From positions 8,927 through 72,926 of the forward strand of contig CAZHIQ010000016.1 in assembly GCA_964532595.1 (NCBI GenBank): 64,000 nucleotides of DNA. The letters are read 5' to 3'. The position numbers and the translations under genes were made by a program. The notes beneath the pieces are model-generated. The model saw nothing but the letters and a program-made list of their open reading frames with translations. It was not told the DNA's origin and ran no database searches. The stretch is from Chryseosolibacter sp964532595. GTDB taxonomy: Bacteria > Bacteroidota > Bacteroidia > Cytophagales > Cyclobacteriaceae. Of this stretch, positions 17,356 through 26,265 are shown piece by piece (position 1 is the stretch's first letter; each line of letters starts with the position of its first letter).

Positions 17356-18810
17356 ATGGCGGATTTGATTGAAGATATCGGGATTCTGGGCGACGACTCA
17401 CCAGCCTGTGACACCTATCAGGTGACGCGGGAAGTAAATACGGGGAAGTCGCGCAAGTTATATATCGAGAGCTACGGTTGTCAGATGAACTTCTCCGACA
17501 GCGAAATCGTAGCCTCTATTCTGGCAAACGAAGGTTTTGATACCACGTCCGACTTTGCTTCGGCTGATGTGGTATTTCTCAACACGTGCTCGATCCGCGA
17601 AAAGGCGGAGCAGACGGTGCGTAACCGATTGACTCACTTCACCTCGTTGAAGAAAAACAAGCCCGACCTGCTTATAGGCGTTCTCGGTTGTATGGCCGAG
17701 CGCCTGAAGACCCGTTTGCTTGAAGAAGAAAAGATCGTCGACCTGGTGGCTGGCCCGGATGCCTATCGCGATCTCCCCCGGCTTATCAGCCAGGTAGATG
17801 ACGGCCAGAAAGCCGTCAACACTTTCCTGTCGCGCGAGGAGACGTACGCCGATATCAGTCCGGTCCGTCTGAACTCAAATGGCGTGACCGCCTTTATCTC
17901 CATCATGCGGGGCTGCGACAACATGTGCACGTTCTGCGTGGTACCCTTTACGCGCGGACGTGAGCGCAGCCGCGATCCAGAGTCGATCGTCGCCGAAGCA
18001 CGCGACTTGTTTGAGCGCGGCTATCGGGAAGTGACTCTTCTCGGACAAAACGTCGATTCCTATAAATGGAGCCCTGTGGAGAATAACAAGGCCCGTCTCG
18101 AGAAGGCAGGAATTGGTGAAGTCGTCAACTTCGCCCAACTGCTCGATCGCGTGGCCCGCGTTCACCCCGACCTGCGGATACGGTTCTCTACCTCCCATCC
18201 CAAAGACATCACCGACGAAGTGCTCCATACCATGGCCCGGCACGAGAACATCTGCAAGTACATCCACCTCCCCGTACAAAGTGGAAGTTCCCGTATCCTT
18301 GAAATGATGAATCGCGGGTATACGCGCGAGTGGTACCTCCAGAAAATCGGGCGTATTCGCGACATTCTCGGTGAAGATTGTGGTATTTCTTCGGACATGA
18401 TCTGCGGTTTCTGTACCGAGACCGAAGAAGACCACCAGGCTACGCTCTCGCTAATGGACGCAGTCAAATACGACTACGCCTATATGTTCTATTACTCCGA
18501 ACGTCCGGGAACGCTGGCCGAAAAGCGTTTTAAAGACGACGTCCCCCTGGACGTGAAGAAACGCCGACTTGCTGAGGTCATTGAAAAGCAAACCGCCCAC
18601 GCGCTGTTGCGTAATAAGGCCGATGTAGGCAAGACATTCAAGGTACTGATTGAAGGGCCTTCGAGAAAGTCGGCCGATCACCTTCAAGGCAGGAACAGTG
18701 CGAACAAAGTTATTGTTTTTCCAAAAGAGCAATACGCTAAAGGACAATACGTTCAGGTGCGGGTAGAGGACTGCACCGGCGCCACGCTGATCGGAAAAGT
18801 AATACAATAA
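17356..18810 (+). CDS. miaB: tRNA-2-methylthio-N6-dimethylallyladenosine synthase MiaB
   Basis: 484 residues. Domain order is the UPF0004 cluster-binding domain (YIESYGCQMNFSDSEIV; three cysteines in GCQMN, NTCSIR and GCMAER), the radical-SAM core with CDNMCTFC (CxxxCxxC near residue 190), and a TRAM domain (GKTFKVLIEGPSRKSADHLQGR). MiaB adds the methylthio group to i6A37 of tRNAs reading codons starting with U. Two [4Fe-4S] clusters are expected from these motifs. The stop codon overlaps the start of the sigma-54 activator gene (TAATG), so the two are translationally coupled. A TAnnTTTG element lies just upstream. Confidence 0.97.
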   Translation: MADLIEDIGILGDDSPACDTYQVTREVNTGKSRKLYIESYGCQMNFSDSEIVASILANEGFDTTSDFASADVVFLNTCSIREKAEQTVRNRLTHFTSLKKNKPDLLIGVLGCMAERLKTRLLEEEKIVDLVAGPDAYRDLPRLISQVDDGQKAVNTFLSREETYADISPVRLNSNGVTAFISIMRGCDNMCTFCVVPFTRGRERSRDPESIVAEARDLFERGYREVTLLGQNVDSYKWSPVENNKARLEKAGIGEVVNFAQLLDRVARVHPDLRIRFSTSHPKDITDEVLHTMARHENICKYIHLPVQSGSSRILEMMNRGYTREWYLQKIGRIRDILGEDCGISSDMICGFCTETEEDHQATLSLMDAVKYDYAYMFYYSERPGTLAEKRFKDDVPLDVKKRRLAEVIEKQTAHALLRNKADVGKTFKVLIEGPSRKSADHLQGRNSANKVIVFPKEQYAKGQYVQVRVEDCTGATLIGKVIQ

Positions 18811-20081
18811 TGGCTATCACGGACCAGGAAATACAATCGATTAAACAACGCTTCGGAATAATCGGCAACTCCCCGTTGCTGAACAATTCCGTGCGCGTAG
18901 CGATGCAGGTCGCTCCTACAGATATGTCGGTACTCATTACCGGCGAAAGCGGCAGTGGAAAAGAGTCCTTTTCCAAAATCATTCACTTCCTGAGCCCCCG
19001 TAAACACGGACAGTTTATAGCGATCAACTGTGGTTCCATTCCCGAGGGAACTATCGATTCCGAATTATTCGGACACGAGAAGGGATCTTTCACAGGGGCG
19101 CACGAAGCACGCAAGGGCTACTTTGAAGTGACCAACGGAGGTACCATTTTCCTGGATGAAATCGGCGAAATGCCTCTCGGTACCCAGGCCCGTCTGCTCC
19201 GCGTTCTGGAGAACGGCGAATTTATCAAGGTTGGATCATCAAAAGTTCAAAAGACAGATGTCCGCGTCGTCGCCGCGACGAACGTGAACCTGATGAATAA
19301 AGTTGAACAGGGCAGATTCCGCGAAGACCTTTATTACCGCCTCAGTACGGTACCGATTTACGTCCCTCCGCTGCGCGACCGCGGCAATGACGTTGACCTG
19401 TTGTTCCGGAAATTCGCCTCCGACTTCGCCGACAAGTATCGTGTCAAACCGGTTACGCTGACTGACGATGCCCGCGAAGTACTGCTCCGCTATCGCTTCC
19501 CCGGGAATATCCGACAACTCAAGAATCTGGTGGAGCAGATTTCCGTGCTTACGACCGACCAGAAAGTAATCGACGCGGCTACGCTCGAACGGTATCTCCC
19601 GCGGGAGAGTAATCTGCCCGCCCTTTACCGCAGCCATGACATCCCCGAAAAGGAGAACCTGACTGAACGTGACATCCTTTACAAGGTCTTGTTCGACCTG
19701 AAAAAGGACGTAATCGATCTGAAGAAAATCGTTCTGGAACTCATGGACGGCCAGGGCGACAAAGGAAAGATGGTGCGCGAACACGCCGGACTCTTCCAGG
19801 ACGTTCGCAATGACCATCCGATGCCCGACCATCGCGAAAGCGTCGTACTGAATCTCCCGACTCCCCACGATGACCAGATGGAGGCCGTTGTGGAAGATGT
19901 CCACGACATCACACACGAAACCGAAGAAGACGACTCCCTTTCTATTGAAAAGAAGGAGAAGGAACTCATCATCCGCGCCCTGCGGAAGAACAACAACAAG
20001 CGGAAGTACGCGGCTCGCGATCTCGGCATCTCCGAACGCACTCTTTACCGCAAGATTAAACAGTACGAACTTGAAAACTAG
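18810..20081 (+). CDS. Sigma-54-dependent transcriptional activator without an N-terminal sensor domain
   Basis: 423 residues. The AAA+ domain starts almost at once: Walker A is GESGSGKE near residue 45, the sigma-54 contact loop is GSFTGA (variant of GAFTGA), Walker B is GGTIFLDEIGEM and the arginine finger region FREDLYYRLSTVPI. A Fis-type helix-turn-helix ends the protein (KRKYAARDLGISERTLYRKIKQYEL). There is no receiver, PAS or GAF domain. Between AAA+ and HTH is a charged linker of about 120 residues with a possible coiled coil (ILYKVLFDLKKDVIDLKKIVLEL). The position between miaB and lptE suggests a role in envelope physiology; the signal it senses is unknown. Confidence 0.93.
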   Translation: MAITDQEIQSIKQRFGIIGNSPLLNNSVRVAMQVAPTDMSVLITGESGSGKESFSKIIHFLSPRKHGQFIAINCGSIPEGTIDSELFGHEKGSFTGAHEARKGYFEVTNGGTIFLDEIGEMPLGTQARLLRVLENGEFIKVGSSKVQKTDVRVVAATNVNLMNKVEQGRFREDLYYRLSTVPIYVPPLRDRGNDVDLLFRKFASDFADKYRVKPVTLTDDAREVLLRYRFPGNIRQLKNLVEQISVLTTDQKVIDAATLERYLPRESNLPALYRSHDIPEKENLTERDILYKVLFDLKKDVIDLKKIVLELMDGQGDKGKMVREHAGLFQDVRNDHPMPDHRESVVLNLPTPHDDQMEAVVEDVHDITHETEEDDSLSIEKKEKELIIRALRKNNNKRKYAARDLGISERTLYRKIKQYELEN

Positions 20082-20595
20082 AGCGCTATTTTTTATCGCC
20101 TTACTCCTCCCGCTCGGGTCGTGTGGTGTCTCCGTCCAATATTCGATGACGGGAGCATCAACGGCGGCCGAAACAATCAGCATCGCGGAGTTCTTCAACA
20201 ACGCCGATCTCGGACCGGCCAATATGGCTCAGGTGTTCACGAACGAACTGAAGAACTACTTTATTCGGAACTCCAACCTTCGCGTCGTGCAGGACGAAGG
20301 TCAGTTGCAGTTGGAAGGCGAGATCACCGGACTCACCCTTACCCAAATTGCGCCGACGTCTACGGGCAATCCCTCCGACATCACCCATGCTTCTGCCACC
20401 CGGCTTACCGTAACGGTACGCGCTACCTACATCAACACCCTTGATGAAAGCATGAGTTTCAAGGATAAATCCTTCTCCTTTTACCGGGATTTCTCCAACG
20501 AACTCAATGTCAGCGATGTCGAAGAAGCCTTCCTTCGGGAAATCTTCGACCGTATCATCAACGACATGTTTAATGCGTCGGTAGCCAACTGGTAA
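20071..20595 (+). CDS. lptE: LptE-like lipopolysaccharide-assembly lipoprotein
   Basis: 174 residues starting with the TTG at 20071, which overlaps the last codons of the sigma-54 activator gene. The signal LFFIALLLPLGSC gives a lipidated Cys near residue 18. The mature part matches the Bacteroidota LptE pattern: YSMTGASTAAETISIAEFFNNA, VFTNELKNYFIRNSNLRVVQDEGQLQLEGEITG and the C-terminal EEAFLREIFDRIINDMFN. LptE forms the outer-membrane plug complex with LptD and helps to place LPS in the outer leaflet. An ATG start is not available without losing the signal peptide, so the TTG is chosen. Co-transcribed with miaB and the sigma-54 activator. Confidence 0.9.
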   Translation: MKTRALFFIALLLPLGSCGVSVQYSMTGASTAAETISIAEFFNNADLGPANMAQVFTNELKNYFIRNSNLRVVQDEGQLQLEGEITGLTLTQIAPTSTGNPSDITHASATRLTVTVRATYINTLDESMSFKDKSFSFYRDFSNELNVSDVEEAFLREIFDRIINDMFNASVANW

Positions 20596-20783
20596 TTTCG
20601 CCATTTTCTTGCGCGGATTCTGCTCCGTTTTACGTGCGTTAAAGTTGGTCGCAAAACGTTGAAGCGCAGCGCTGAACAACCGGAGAGCCGGAATTGTGGA
20701 GCCATTTTCTCTTACATGCGAACATCAATCTTTTTCCCTTTGGCGTTTTTTTGGTACTTTTATCCCTAAGCCCCAACAGGAAA

Positions 20784-21716
20784 GTGGACAAAAACCAGTT
20801 TCTCAAGATCATTCAAGATTACACCGCTACCTCTGCAGACGAGGCAGAGGCAATTGCCTCGTTGCGGGCTGAATATCCTTATAGTCAAATACTTCAGACC
20901 TTAACGGCACGGACCAGCAAAGACCACGGCTTTCCTTCGCAGCAGGTGGCGTTGCAGACGGCGGCAGTCTATGCGTCCGATCGATCGCTGTTGAAAGAGA
21001 TCATCCTGCTCCAACCGCAGACTACCACCAGGCAGGTCGTGTCGCACCGTGACGATGCCGACAAACAAGCGATTAAAACCGTTGACGAGACTGACGTCGC
21101 CGATGTCGTGATGGATGACCTCGATCGACTGTCACGTCTGAAAGACACGTTCGAACACTTGTTCATGGCCTCACCCGAAGCAGAGGATGCTCCGGCAGAA
21201 GAGGTCGAAAGAGCGCGGACACAACCTGTTGAATCGTCGACAACGGAGAAGAAATCGGAACTCTCCCCTATCAAGTCGAAAAAGGAACGCATTATCGAGA
21301 TGGCGAAAGCGCTTAACCCGCCGACTGCAACGGACGAGAATTCGGCACCAAAAAAAAAACGCAGCTTAAAAGTCGAAAACCCCGCCGATGAGTTTATCTC
21401 CGAAATCCAGCAGTCAAAGTCTGAGATAGAGCCGGCCAGCGAATTTCAACGGCAACAGATTGAAATCATCGATCAGTTCATTGCCGTTCAACCTTCCATT
21501 TCCAATCCCCGTGATCGGACACCTTCCGCTACCGGAGATCTCATGCCGATAAAAGCCGGCGAGTTCGGCGACAATATTGTCTCCGAAACACTTGCTGAGA
21601 TTCTGATTAAGCAAGGAAAAAAGGAACGCGCAATAGAGGTATTGAAGAAACTCATTTGGAAATATCCCCAAAAAAAGGCTTACTTTGCATCCCAGATTGA
21701 AAGCTTGAAAAAGTAA
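20784..21716 (+). CDS. Conserved hypothetical protein with a TPR-like C-terminus
   Basis: 310 residues from the GTG at 20784, which has AGGAAA directly before it. The frame is open back to 20694, but that stretch looks non-coding. The N-terminus (FLKIIQDYTATSADEAEAIASLRAEYPYSQILQTL) is helical. The middle is a charged, low-complexity linker (residues 130-220). The end has one clear TPR-like unit (LAEILIKQGKKERAIEVLKKLIWKYPQKKAYFASQIESL). No signal peptide. It sits between lptE and secG with three bases before secG, so it is probably part of that operon. Function unknown. Confidence 0.82.
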   Translation: MDKNQFLKIIQDYTATSADEAEAIASLRAEYPYSQILQTLTARTSKDHGFPSQQVALQTAAVYASDRSLLKEIILLQPQTTTRQVVSHRDDADKQAIKTVDETDVADVVMDDLDRLSRLKDTFEHLFMASPEAEDAPAEEVERARTQPVESSTTEKKSELSPIKSKKERIIEMAKALNPPTATDENSAPKKKRSLKVENPADEFISEIQQSKSEIEPASEFQRQQIEIIDQFIAVQPSISNPRDRTPSATGDLMPIKAGEFGDNIVSETLAEILIKQGKKERAIEVLKKLIWKYPQKKAYFASQIESLKK

Positions 21717-21719
21717 GCT

Positions 21720-22067
21720 ATGTATACTTTCGTAATCGGCCTTATTGTATTTTTGTCCGTACTCCTTGTTCTGGTCATACTGGCACAGAATGCAAAAGGC
21801 GGTGGATTGACCAGCCAGTTCGGTGGTTCAGCAGCAAGCAACATTATCGGCGTGCGCAAGACCGGCGACCTTCTTGAAAAACTCACCTGGTCTTTCCTCA
21901 TCTCCATCATCGTGCTGTCACTTTCCACCGGATTTCTGACCCCGGGCGGTAGTGCGCCGAGCAACGACATTCTCGATCGCGCCGGCCAGCAGGCCGCTCC
22001 TCCGATGAATGCTACGCCCGATTTCAACCTCAATGACACGGAAGGCGCAGTGGATACAGCGAACTAA
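21720..22067 (+). CDS. secG: Preprotein translocase subunit SecG
   Basis: 115 residues with two transmembrane helices (TFVIGLIVFLSVLLVLVILAQ and LTWSFLISIIVLSLSTGFL) joined by the conserved cytoplasmic loop AKGGGLTSQFGGSAASNIIGVRKTGD. SecG is the third subunit of the SecYEG channel and speeds up SecA-driven export. It begins three bases after the preceding gene. The C-terminal 35 residues are polar and not conserved in the family. A strong terminator follows. Confidence 0.95.
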   Translation: MYTFVIGLIVFLSVLLVLVILAQNAKGGGLTSQFGGSAASNIIGVRKTGDLLEKLTWSFLISIIVLSLSTGFLTPGGSAPSNDILDRAGQQAAPPMNATPDFNLNDTEGAVDTAN

Positions 22068-22090
22068 TCTTCAGAAGACACACATACCAA

Positions 22091-22115
22091 AAGAGCCCGT
22101 CAAAAGCGGGCTCTT
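22091..22115. terminator. Intrinsic terminator after secG
   Basis: AAGAGCCCG (22091-22099) pairs with CGGGCTCTT (22107-22115) around a 7-nt loop, followed by GTCGTTT. It lies between convergent genes and may serve both. Confidence 0.8.
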
Positions 22116-22131
22116 GTCGTTTCAGTTAATC

Positions 22132-22848
22132 CTAAGCAGCACGAGAGATGTGCTTGACAAACAGACGCTTTGCTACCGGCATAAGTGTCTCGGCAAAGGG
22201 AACCCGCAGGCGGGAAAGCAAGAGGAATGCCGCCGGATTAGGCATATCCCTGTAACGCTTGATCAGGTCCAGTTTTAGTCGCTCATACGGATAGAACGTG
22301 TGCCGGGAGATCACTTCAACAAGCTCGGTGTTCAGACTGCGAAGCTGCTCCTGACTGTCTTCGTAAATGCTGATTTGGTATCGGTACACTGTGGTTTCCT
22401 TTTCGGGAGGTTGTGTCACGAAGAGATAACCTTCGTCCGCGTATAAGGGCGTAACTCCTACCGGGGAGATTTCACAATGCGCCTCAACCAGTTCATAAAT
22501 GTCGGTTCCTTCCTTGAGCGATTCCTGAATTCGCGGAACGGCGAAGTCAATAATCGCATCAATCTCGGCCATCACTTCGTCATCCTCCACCAGTTCGCGG
22601 AACCGGAGCTGCATTTTCTGAAAGTCCTCAGCCGAGATCTCCTTGGGAAACGACTCCCGGATGAGCGTTTTGTTATCCCTTACCGAGACCAGATTGCGAT
22701 AGTGAAAGACGAGGTCGGCGAGAAAGGGATAGAGTTCAACCTTCTTGAACGAATTTCTGGCGGTTTGGAGGTAAGCCAGCAGAAGGTATTTCTTGTACTC
22801 GAAGTCAATCAGACCCTGCGTGAGCCAATCTTTTGACAATTTCTCCAT
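22132..22848 (-). CDS. Conserved hypothetical protein
   Basis: 238 residues with no signal peptide or membrane segment. It is mixed helical with a central beta-rich part (GYLFVTQPPEKETTVYRYQISIYED). Landmarks are LTQGLIDFEYKKYLLLAYLQ at the N-terminus and NPAAFLLLSRLRVPFAETLMPVAKRLFVKHISR at the C-terminus. I cannot assign a family. It is transcribed towards secG and divergently from groES, which leaves a 278-base shared upstream region. Confidence 0.8.
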   Translation of the reverse strand: MEKLSKDWLTQGLIDFEYKKYLLLAYLQTARNSFKKVELYPFLADLVFHYRNLVSVRDNKTLIRESFPKEISAEDFQKMQLRFRELVEDDEVMAEIDAIIDFAVPRIQESLKEGTDIYELVEAHCEISPVGVTPLYADEGYLFVTQPPEKETTVYRYQISIYEDSQEQLRSLNTELVEVISRHTFYPYERLKLDLIKRYRDMPNPAAFLLLSRLRVPFAETLMPVAKRLFVKHISRAA

Positions 22849-23126
22849 AGCAACACGATTTCCAACAAAATTTACCAGTTCAGGAAATGGAAGTCAAGCC
22901 TGACAGAGCGAGTGGCAGCTGTCGCGTCAGATCAGCCGCTGACACTGACATACTGCCAGTGCCTACGTAAAAACTGCGCCCGTTTGGGCCCGATTAAGGC
23001 CTGAAAACTGCCAAAGTTTGAAAAAATGTCCGTTATTCGCCTCTCTTTCAACACTGGCATACTTGATGTTAAGAGGCCGAGGCGGAAACACCTTTATAAT
23101 GTTCAACCAAAACAATTAATCAGAAT

Positions 23127-23405
23127 ATGTCAAAAGTGAATTTCAAACCGAATGAGGACCGGGTGCTTGTTGAGCCCGCCGAAGCTGAAAGCAAAACTGC
23201 ATCGGGAATCATCATTCCTGACACAGCCAAGGAAAAGCCCCAGAAGGGCACAGTGATCGCTGTAGGCGAGGGATTGAAAGACAAGCCGGTGACCGTAAAA
23301 GTGGGCGACAACGTGCTCTACGGAAAGTATTCCGGTACGGAAATCAACATTGACGGCAAGGACTACCTGATCATGCGCAATTCTGACATTTTCGGAACCA
23401 TCTAA
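23127..23405 (+). CDS. groES: Co-chaperonin GroES
   Basis: 92 residues. Typical landmarks: DRVLVEPAEAESKTASGIIIPDTAKEKPQKGTVIAVGEG with the mobile loop, VKVGDNVLYGKYSGTEINIDGKDYLIMRNSDIFG at the end. GroES caps the GroEL ring. It is 28 bases upstream of groEL in the usual operon. The upstream 278 bases contain no CIRCE inverted repeat (TTAGCACTC-N9-GAGTGCTAA), so HrcA control by that element is not supported here. Confidence 0.98.
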   Translation: MSKVNFKPNEDRVLVEPAEAESKTASGIIIPDTAKEKPQKGTVIAVGEGLKDKPVTVKVGDNVLYGKYSGTEINIDGKDYLIMRNSDIFGTI

Positions 23406-23433
23406 TCATTAACCAAAAAATTCAGAGATAATT

Positions 23434-25071
23434 ATGGCTAAAGAAATAACATTTGATTCCTCCGCGAGAGACAAGATCAAAAAAGGTGTTGACAAGCTTG
23501 CCAACGCTGTGAAGGTTACGCTGGGTCCTAAAGGACGCAACGTAATTCTGGACAAGAAGTTTGGTGCACCGACTGTGACCAAGGATGGTGTTTCGGTGGC
23601 GAAGGAAATCGAATTGAAAGACGCCATTGAGAACATGGGCGCGCAGCTGGTGAAAGAAGTTGCTTCGAAGACAGCTGATGCCGCAGGTGACGGTACAACA
23701 ACCGCTACTGTATTGGCTCAGGCGATCTACACTCACGGTATTAAGAACGTCGCCGCTGGTGCGAATCCGATGGATCTGAAGCGCGGTATTGACAAAGCGG
23801 TTGAAGCCGTGGTTGAACATCTTAGAAAGCAATCGCGCAAACTGAAAGATGCCAGCGAAATCGCTCAGGTAGCTACCATTTCTGCAAACAGCGATGCAAC
23901 CATCGGTAAGATGATTGCTGACGCTATGGAGAAAGTAGGTCGCGATGGTGTTATCACTGTTGAAGAAGCAAAAGGTACTGAAACCGAAGTAAAAACGGTT
24001 GAAGGTATGCAGTTTGACCGCGGATACCTCTCGCCTTACTTCGTAACCAATACCGAGAAAATGGAGGCTGAACTCGAGAGCCCCTACATTCTGATCTACG
24101 ACAAGAAGATCAGCAGCATGAAGGAGCTTCTCCCCGTACTTGAGCAAACCGCTCAAACAGGTAAGCCCCTTGTTATCATCGCTGAGGAAGTCGAAGGCGA
24201 AGCTCTCGCTACCCTCGTGGTGAACAAAATCCGTGGCGCCCTGCGCGTAGCAGCTGTTAAAGCTCCTGGCTTCGGCGACCGCCGTAAAGCAATGCTCGAG
24301 GATATCGCTATCCTGACCGGAGGTCGCGTGATCTCTGAAGAGCAAGGCTTCAAGCTCGAGAACGCTACCCTCGAAATGCTCGGCCGCGCTGAGAAAGTCA
24401 ACATCGACAAAGACAATACTACTATTGTTAACGGTGCTGGCGCTAAGTCCGACATCGAAGGTCGCATCGCTCAGATCAAAGCTCAAATCGAAACAACAAC
24501 TTCTGACTACGACAAAGAAAAACTGCAGGAACGTCTTGCTAAACTTTCCGGTGGTGTGGCTATCCTCTACGTAGGTGCCGCTACAGAAGTTGAAATGAAG
24601 GAGAAGAAAGACCGCGTTGATGATGCGTTGCATGCAACACGCGCCGCTGTTCAGGAAGGTATCGTTCCCGGTGGTGGAGTGGCGTACATCCGCGCTCTTG
24701 AGGCCCTGACTGATCCCGTCGCGATTGGCGCAGCCAACGATGACCAGGCTACAGGGGTGAACATTATCCGTCAGGCGCTCGAAGCTCCGCTGAGAACAAT
24801 CGCCGAGAACGCTGGCCAGGAAGGCTCCGTCATCGTAAACAAAGTACGCGATGGCAAGAAAGACTTCGGTTACAACGCACACGAACATACCTTCGTCAAC
24901 ATGATCGATGCGGGTATCATCGACCCGACGAAAGTGTCTCGTCTCGCGCTTGAGAACGCGGCGTCTATCGCGGGTATGCTGCTGACGACCGAAGCTGTCG
25001 TTTCAGACATGCCTGAGGAAGATAAAGCTCCGGCAATGCCTCCGGGAGGCGGCATGGGCGGAATGATGTAA
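23434..25071 (+). CDS. groEL: Chaperonin GroEL
   Basis: 545 residues, the normal length. The ATP-binding motif GDGTTTATVLAQAI, the start KEITFDSSARDKIKKGVDKLANAVKVTLGPKGRNVILD, the apical LAT LVVNKIRG region and the flexible GGM-rich tail (PPGGGMGGMM) are all present. It forms the double-ring chamber for protein folding. It follows groES by 28 bases and is closed by a strong terminator. Codon use appears more regular than that of the neighbours, as expected for a highly expressed gene. Confidence 0.99.
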   Translation: MAKEITFDSSARDKIKKGVDKLANAVKVTLGPKGRNVILDKKFGAPTVTKDGVSVAKEIELKDAIENMGAQLVKEVASKTADAAGDGTTTATVLAQAIYTHGIKNVAAGANPMDLKRGIDKAVEAVVEHLRKQSRKLKDASEIAQVATISANSDATIGKMIADAMEKVGRDGVITVEEAKGTETEVKTVEGMQFDRGYLSPYFVTNTEKMEAELESPYILIYDKKISSMKELLPVLEQTAQTGKPLVIIAEEVEGEALATLVVNKIRGALRVAAVKAPGFGDRRKAMLEDIAILTGGRVISEEQGFKLENATLEMLGRAEKVNIDKDNTTIVNGAGAKSDIEGRIAQIKAQIETTTSDYDKEKLQERLAKLSGGVAILYVGAATEVEMKEKKDRVDDALHATRAAVQEGIVPGGGVAYIRALEALTDPVAIGAANDDQATGVNIIRQALEAPLRTIAENAGQEGSVIVNKVRDGKKDFGYNAHEHTFVNMIDAGIIDPTKVSRLALENAASIAGMLLTTEAVVSDMPEEDKAPAMPPGGGMGGMM

Positions 25072-25078
25072 TTGGATA

Positions 25079-25110
25079 AAAAAAGCTCCACCTTCTGGTG
25101 GAGCTTTCTT
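25079..25110 (+). terminator. Intrinsic terminator after groEL
   Basis: AAAGCTCCACC (25082-25092) pairs perfectly with GGTGGAGCTTT (25097-25107) around a TTCT loop and is followed by CTTTATT. Confidence 0.92.
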
Positions 25111-25125
25111 TATTGTCTCAAAGCC

Positions 25126-25267
25126 CCTCACGATTCACGNNNNNNNNNNNNNNNNNNNNNNNNNNNNNNNNNNNNNNNNNNNNNNNNNNNNNNNNNNNNN
25201 NNNNNNNNNNNNNNNNNNNNNNNNNNNNNNNNNNNNNNNCCTCACGATTCACGATTCACGCCTCACG
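25126..25267. repeat. CACGATT heptamer tandem repeat interrupted by an assembly gap
   Basis: Left of the gap the sequence reads CCTCACGATTCACG and right of it CCTCACGATTCACGATTCACGCCTCACG, a seven-base tandem repeat. The array is broken by 100 N (25140-25239), so its true length is unknown. Its right end contains the stop codon of the hydroxyacid dehydrogenase gene. Confidence 0.8.
25140..25239. other. Assembly gap (100 N)
   Basis: Exactly 100 N, the conventional size for a gap of unknown length. Repeats on both sides are the probable cause. Confidence 0.99.
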
Positions 25268-26219
25268 TCACTACATTTCTCGGCTCGCCTTTCAAAAACG
25301 CCTTTAGATTTCCCTCGGCGATCGCCATCAACCTCTCCCTGGCTTCACGTGTCGCCCAGGCAATGTGGGGGGTAATAAGGCAGTTCTTCGCACCAATCAA
25401 CGGATTTCCTCCGGCTGGAGGTTCGACGGAAAGCACATCCAGGCCTGCCCCGGCAATGACTCCTTCGTTCAGCGCGCGGGCAAGATCATCATCGACAACG
25501 ATGGGGCCTCTCGCTGTATTAATCAAGAAAGCAGTGCGCTTCATCCGATTCAGATTGTCGGTATTGATCAGCCCCCTCGTCGCCTCCGTTAACGGGCAGT
25601 GGATGCTCACTACATCCGATTCCGACAGCAATTCTTCTAACGAAGCCCAACGAAAATTCGGACGGTCCCGTTGCTCAGGCTGCGACCGACTAAACGCTAT
25701 GACGTTCATACCGAACGCCGTGGCAACGTCAGCAACACGTTTCCCTATCGTGCCAAACCCGATAATGCCCATTGTCTTTCCGGCAAGTTCGACGAGAGGA
25801 TATTCCCAGTAAGCGAAGTCTTTGCTCCTCGCCCATTTACCTTCGTGTACACCATCGCTGTGGCGCTGAACCCGGTGACAAAGCTCCAGCAGAAGGGCGA
25901 AAGTAAACTGCGCAACGGAGCGACTGCTGTAATCGGGAATATTCGAAACCGTCACCCCACATTCGCGCGCGGCGTCGAGATCTACAACATTGTAGCCGGT
26001 AGCCAGTACTCCGATAAACTTCAGATTCGATAGCTGTCGTATCACCGCTCCGGGAAGAGGCGTCTTATTCGTCCAGACCATATCGGCACCGGATGCCCGC
26101 GCAACCACTTCATCAGGAGGAGTGCGGTCGTAAACTGTCAGTTCTCCGCACGACTCAAACCCTTTCCAGTCAAGATCTCCGGGGTTAAGGGCATATCCGT
26201 CAAGTACTACAATCTTCAT
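25263..26219 (-). CDS. D-2-hydroxyacid dehydrogenase (glycerate-dehydrogenase-like)
   Basis: 318 residues. The NAD-binding motif is GIIGFGTIGKRVADVA near residue 147. The catalytic Arg is in NTARGPIVVDD, the Glu in GAGLDVLSVEPP and the His in ITPHIAWATREARERL. These define the D-isomer-specific 2-hydroxyacid dehydrogenases, which interconvert 2-oxoacids and D-2-hydroxyacids. The substrate could be hydroxypyruvate/glycerate or a related acid. The stop codon lies inside the heptamer repeat array, so the last residues may be derived from repeat sequence. It follows lutC on the same strand with a 46-base gap, a possible metabolic link to lactate oxidation. Confidence 0.93.
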   Translation of the reverse strand: MKIVVLDGYALNPGDLDWKGFESCGELTVYDRTPPDEVVARASGADMVWTNKTPLPGAVIRQLSNLKFIGVLATGYNVVDLDAARECGVTVSNIPDYSSRSVAQFTFALLLELCHRVQRHSDGVHEGKWARSKDFAYWEYPLVELAGKTMGIIGFGTIGKRVADVATAFGMNVIAFSRSQPEQRDRPNFRWASLEELLSESDVVSIHCPLTEATRGLINTDNLNRMKRTAFLINTARGPIVVDDDLARALNEGVIAGAGLDVLSVEPPAGGNPLIGAKNCLITPHIAWATREARERLMAIAEGNLKAFLKGEPRNVVT

Positions 26220-26265
26220 AACGCATTAAATTACCAGGAAAAGGGGCACAGCATCTCCTATACGG

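Noticed and set aside
22849..23126. CIRCE/HrcA element before groES
   Set aside because: No TTAGCACTC-N9-GAGTGCTAA is present; a TATAAT-like string at about 23095 has no -35 partner at proper distance.
23422..24888. 488-codon minus-strand open frame antisense to groEL
   Set aside because: Antisense frames in groEL are a well known artefact of its conserved codon pattern, and no start or domain supports a protein.
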